This document shows, in pieces, positions 7,317 through 10,521 of a stretch of 10,521 bases of DNA. The position numbers and the translations under genes are program-made. Location: contig QUTJ01031246.1 in NCBI GenBank assembly GCA_003573635.1, positions 1 to 10,521 of the forward strand. The letters are read 5' to 3'. Below the pieces are notes generated by a model. That model saw nothing but the letters and a program-made list of their open reading frames with translations. It made no database searches and was not told the DNA's origin. Positions within the stretch are counted from its first letter, which is position 1. Every line of letters starts with the position of its first letter. The stretch comes from Goniomonas avonlea. Lineage: Eukaryota; Cryptophyceae; Goniomonadida; Goniomonadaceae.

Positions 7317-8491
7317 TCAGGCGGCGAGAGTATCCCGAATGAATTCTGGGAGGTCCCGGCCATTGGTCTGTTGAAATGATCCTGCAGCACCAGTTGCTCC
7401 GCATTGCCGTACCCACATATCCGTCTCAGCGAAGTTCCCCTGCGCAGTGGTAAATCCAAGGCATTGTATTTGTGCCGTCGCTCACACCAAGGCATTGTAT
7501 TTGTGCCGTCGCTCACGCCAATTGCAAATTTCAAGAAAAAAATGGGAAACTCACCGCTTCGCCCCATTGCAGCATCTGGGTGGTGTTAAAAGGACCAAAC
7601 GACTCCCCATCACAGCTATTCAGCTTGTATTCCCACTCTACGGTACTCTGCAACCGCTCTAGAATCTTTTCCTTCGGGTCGGCGTAGACATCTGCATCGG
7701 TCAAGGATCCGGATTCGTGAATTGTCAAACAACGCAAGCAGAGTCAAGTGGATACTGGTGTAGCCTCCAGCAAGAAGTTTGTCAGCAAGCTCTGTTAGTT
7801 CGTTGAATTTGGTCATTCCTTCCTCCGACTGTTTGCCGGTCCCTCGGAAGCGTTTGAGCGCTCGCAGAACGTTCTCTCCTGGATCAAGAAACGCCACGAC
7901 CTGACGCTTCAGAGCATCGAGATCTATTGGAGCACTAGCGACCTCCTTTCCCTTCCGAGGCTTTTTCCATTTCTGCGTAAGGTGTGGGTTGATCTGAACG
8001 TAAAGAATGCCGGCACGCACCGCGGCCTGCACATCTTTTGACCACTTTTCATCATATTCGTCGAGCCAACCATCTTCTCTCTGTGCTTTAGGATTTTCAA
8101 CATAGCACAGCCCCCCTCGATCCTTTTTGATCTGGTAGCCTTGTTCTCTCTCGTCTTTCATGTTGAACGGCTCGAGCGTGATGCCGGACTCTTTCTCGTA
8201 CTCGGTGCGTTCTTTCTGTTCCGCCAGTTAGAGTCACAACAACCCGAAGAAATACCCCACCTCCTGATCATCATCGTCTGATTCTTCACCAATGTCGGCA
8301 CCTTCCGCGTCCTCGGACTCCGAGCCGCCTTCCTCCGCCGCCTCGCCCTCAGGGTTATCCGCTTTGCGCTTGGCCCGGCGCTGGGGCATCTCAGCCTCGT
8401 CTTCATCTTTGTCAAAATTTGCCGCTTCTTCCTCGAAGAAAGCACCGGTGCCTTTGCGCTGGCGGCCAACAACTTTGGCATCGCGAACCAT
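7317..8491 (-). CDS. CD2BP2: CD2BP2/Lin1-like U5 snRNP protein with C-terminal GYF domain
   Basis: CD2BP2 (U5-52K; yeast Lin1/Snu40) binds the U5 snRNP during tri-snRNP maturation, and its GYF domain binds proline-rich ligands. Exons on the minus strand: 8491-8261, 8215-8021, 7972-7756, 7691-7555, 7439-7317, total 903 nt, 300 residues. Seen: a basic, then Glu/Asp-rich N-terminus ending ESDDDDQE; the family block ITLEPFNMKDE (89-99) and REDGWLDEYDEKW (123-135); a helical middle (VVAFLDPGENVLRALKRF, ELADKLLAGGYTNVYADPK); and the GYF domain (about 230-300) with WEY, FGPF (246-249), M254 and W257. The GYF tripeptide itself reads GNF (261-263). Introns are 45, 48, 64 and 115 bp; removing them restores the family's order. 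The 48-bp intron (8020-7973) is in frame and stop-free, so its removal rests on alignment. Human CD2BP2 is 341 residues. It is divergent from the secreted-protein gene at 8603. Confidence 0.93.
7456..7517. repeat. 31-bp tandem duplication inside a CD2BP2 intron
   Basis: Positions 7456-7486 and 7487-7517 are copies with one difference in the last base. On the minus strand each copy opens with gtgagcgacgg, a donor-like sequence, so the 115-bp intron has two extra potential 5' splice sites after the real GTGAGT at 7554. It accounts for the unusual length of this intron. Confidence 0.9.
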
Positions 8492-8602
8492 TTTGCTGCA
8501 AGCGTTCAAACTGGGCTCGCTCAGCCTCGCTCGTTCCTTCCAGCCGTACGGAGAGCGCTGATAGATGTTTCAGCGTTTCATGAACGTTAGCTGGACGCCC
8601 CG
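8492..8602. promoter_or_regulatory. Divergent intergenic region, CD2BP2 / secreted protein
   Basis: Only 111 bp between start codons, the shortest of the three divergent spacers. It contains a gctcgctcagcctcgctcg stretch (about 8515-8533) and no obvious TATA box. Shared promoter inferred from spacing. Confidence 0.5.
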
Positions 8603-9982
8603 ATGTTGGCAAGGGTTCTGCTCTGCCTGATTTTGATCCCAGCTGCGCGATCGGATGTTTGGTTTGCCTCAAATTCCACAGCTTCGTCAGAGGCAGACAG
8701 CTGCCACTCAGCCACTGCAGCTGCTGGCCCTCCTGATAGTGACTGTGGCCGTGGGTGTCGGAGCTGGCAGCCCGCTCACAGCGAACTGACGTCTGGATCA
8801 CAGTATGCTGCCTCGTTGATACTCACGTTCGAGCCACCTGTTTCTGACATTACAACATTACAAATTCATGGGTCTTTTGCCCCGGACACCTCTTTAACTG
8901 TTGAAATCCAACATGAGACAATTAACTACCTGGAGGTCCATGGCGCAACCCTGGACTGCAAACATCCGTTGGTCCTCCCTCTTGCTGGAAAAGCAACCCC
9001 ATGGACTGTATTGAATGATGTGACCAATATTACTATCAGGATTTCAAACGTAAACTCTAGTATTGATGCTGTCGGGCTGGACAACTGCTCCCATACATGC
9101 CACGGTGGATGGTGCACCGAGGGAAATGTTTGCACCGGCTCAGACCCCACTGATCAGGAGGACCGCCTGGATTGCACCCAGCCGATCAGGTGGTATTTCT
9201 CTTTTGTCGGTCCATCTGAAACGGACACAGGAAACTTCCACTGGACGTAGTTGGGACGTCGACTGGAGCCGAGGTCCCCTGCGGCTGTCCTCACGTGTTT
9301 GATCTCGACCTTCCTGGTCCAGTCAAGCGCCTCGAGGTAGTTCGAACCTTCCACTCTCCAGAGGTTGACACCTGCCAGGTCATGATTTATTTCTTGTCTC
9401 AGAGTGGAGAGATGGCCGAGATTTGTCTTGCCTCAGGGACAGGGGGTTGCAGGTACGGATGGGTCACGTGCTTCAACCCACCGTTAACCGTTGCTTTGAT
9501 TTAACACCAGCCTCAGATTTGCTGGGTCGATGGGCACAGACGGCTTAGCAACAAGCATGGGTCGAGTTCTGTGTGATCCGCCCTGGGTCGTCGAGGTGTG
9601 CACCTCTCTTTGATACCACGCGGCTGCTGCTACATTGATAGTCCACGACCGGAGAAGTCTTTGGTATAATATTTGCTCAAGTTAGTGTGACAGCGTGCTA
9701 GACCTGCCCTGGCCGAGTCCCGTGTCTCTTCTGACTCACGACAAACAGGGGGGGGTCACGTTCTTGTATGTTCTCAGCTCTTCCCCCCGGCTGTTCATTC
9801 GCTTCCCCGTTGTGCAAGCCCTTGGCTGCCACCAAAATGTAACCTTCGGGGTGCTTGTCCGCGAGGTACAGTCGAAAACGCCATGTTTGAACTTAAGGGT
9901 ATACGTGAGGGTTGTGCACAGGGTGAGGGTGCAGCGAGCTAGGGGAGGGGAGCGACAGACAGGCAGGCAGGCGGGCATGTAG
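8603..9982 (+). CDS. Secreted multi-module glycoprotein with discoidin-like first domain; 3' end uncertain
   Basis: Proposed exons 8603-9189, 9231-9452, 9517-9595, 9642-9663, 9702-9982 (introns 41, 64, 46 and 38 bp) give up to 396 residues. Seen: signal peptide (1-18, MLARVLLCLILIPAARS); then TASSEADSCHSATAAAGPPDSD...CGRGC..W.PA, LILTFEPPVSDITTLQI and SSIDAVGLD, an arrangement I associate with galactose-binding (discoidin-like) beta-sandwich domains; then a Cys-rich segment CSHTCHGGWCTEGNVC. N-glycosylation sequons are at N24, N142, N151 and N161. After the splices come two similar modules, VFDLDLPGPVKRL ... YFLSQSG and VFDLPWPSPVSLL ... YVLSSSP, which supports the 38-bp intron. Past about 9865 (GAG|GTACAG, a possible donor) the frame enters repeat sequence, so the terminal ~40 residues are doubtful. 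The first exon is solid; the fine structure after 9596 is tentative. Probably cell-surface or extracellular adhesion or recognition (inference). Confidence 0.6.
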
Positions 9983-10278
9983 AGGCCATTCACACACGCC
10001 CATCTCTAACGAGCTGGTGTAGACAGCTGGCCAGGGGAGGGGGGAGCAGCGAACTAGAGGAGGGGAGCGACAGACAGGCGGGCGCGTGGTGTTTGAACGG
10101 CCTTCTACATGCTGGCCTGCCTGCCTGTCTGTCGCTCCCCTCCTCTAGCAGGCCGTTCCAACACAGCGCATCCATCTCTCACGAGCTGGTGTATACAGCC
10201 GGCCGAGGGAGCGGGGAGCAGCAGAGCAGAGGCATGCCTGCCTGTCTGTCGCTCCCCTCCTCTAGCAGGCCGTGCAGA
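9938..10278. repeat. Complex inverted and direct repeats around a CAGACAGGCAGG motif
   Basis: The segment 9938-9987 is nearly the reverse complement of 10099-10149. An inner arm at 10054-10083 pairs with 10119-10148 (one mismatch, about 35-nt loop), and the same right arm recurs at 10236-10265. A separate direct repeat (catctct.acgagctggtgta.acagc) lies at about 10001 and 10173, 172 bp apart. The array overlaps the last part of the preceding open frame. No transposase or terminal target duplication is visible. Confidence 0.8.
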
Positions 10279-10324
10279 CAGGGTCAGTGTCTGTGAGAGA
10301 CGAGGGAGAGAGACAGAGGGGGGG

Positions 10325-10466
10325 AGACAGAGACTAAGAGAACTCGCCTCCACCTGCGGGCCCTTTCCCACTCACTGAGAGCGACGGGAGAGGCGAGACA
10401 GAGACTAAGAGGACTCGCCTCCACCTGCGGGCCCTTTCCCACTCACTGAGAGCGACGGGAGAGGCG
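10325..10466. repeat. 71-bp tandem repeat, two copies
   Basis: 10325-10395 and 10396-10466 are head-to-tail copies differing at one position (A at 10341, G at 10412). Such near identity points to recent duplication. Confidence 0.92.
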
Positions 10467-10502
10467 AGGAGAGGAGACACTCTCCTCTCCTCGCCTCTCC
10501 CG
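10456..10502. repeat. Perfect 22-bp inverted repeat with 3-nt loop
   Basis: The arm at 10456-10477 (starts cgggagaggcg) is exactly complementary to 10481-10502, with loop cac at 10478-10480. The left arm is the end of the second 71-bp repeat copy, so the hairpin arose by an inverted copy of the repeat's end. It could be a real foldback or an assembly or polymerase artefact. Confidence 0.9.
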
Positions 10503-10521
10503 TGGAGAGAGACGAGACAGA

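Noticed and set aside
9220-9250. Secreted protein ending at the stop near 9250
   Set aside because: Removing a 41-bp GT-AG intron with a tctgaaac branch-like site continues the frame into a Cys-containing module of similar composition, so the stop is more likely beyond an intron boundary.

Overview
The window is nuclear DNA from a eukaryote with a compact genome, most likely a protist or alga. Six of the seven gene models are interrupted by spliceosomal introns, about half of them only 38 to 51 bp long. The recognisable proteins are eukaryote-specific: an NMD factor (SMG9), a U5 snRNP GYF-domain protein (CD2BP2/Lin1) and the beta subunit of the nascent-polypeptide-associated complex (NACbeta/BTF3). 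The NACbeta sequence reads more like plant, algal or stramenopile versions than animal ones, but I cannot fix the lineage. All splice models were made by hand from reading frame, splice-site and branch-site sequence, and family alignment from memory.

Layout, left to right. 1-1000 is satellite-like and purine-rich simple repeat with no convincing exon. 1005-2398 (minus) is SMG9, whose last exon disappears into those repeats. 2565-3284 (plus) encodes an acidic single-pass membrane protein, divergent from SMG9. 3285-4348 has no gene but holds a degenerate tandem repeat with a conserved hairpin. 4473-5110 (plus) is NACbeta. 5715-6013 (minus) is a three-exon gene for a 65-residue membrane microprotein. 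6233-6892 (plus) is an unknown Pro/Ser-rich protein. 7317-8491 (minus) is CD2BP2/Lin1. 8603 to about 9982 (plus) is a secreted, multi-module protein with a discoidin-like first domain. 9938-10521 is again tandem and inverted repeats.

Three of the gene pairs are head to head (SMG9/acidic protein, microprotein/unknown protein, CD2BP2/secreted protein), with only 166, 219 and 111 bp between start codons, so each pair probably shares a bidirectional promoter. SMG9 and CD2BP2 both serve mRNA metabolism and NACbeta serves co-translational protein handling. Nothing suggests a metabolic cluster, mobile element, CRISPR array or viral insertion. The items most worth a second look are the multi-exon microprotein, the covarying hairpin repeat at 3765-4133, the tandem modules of the secreted protein, and the loss of both outermost genes into repeats.
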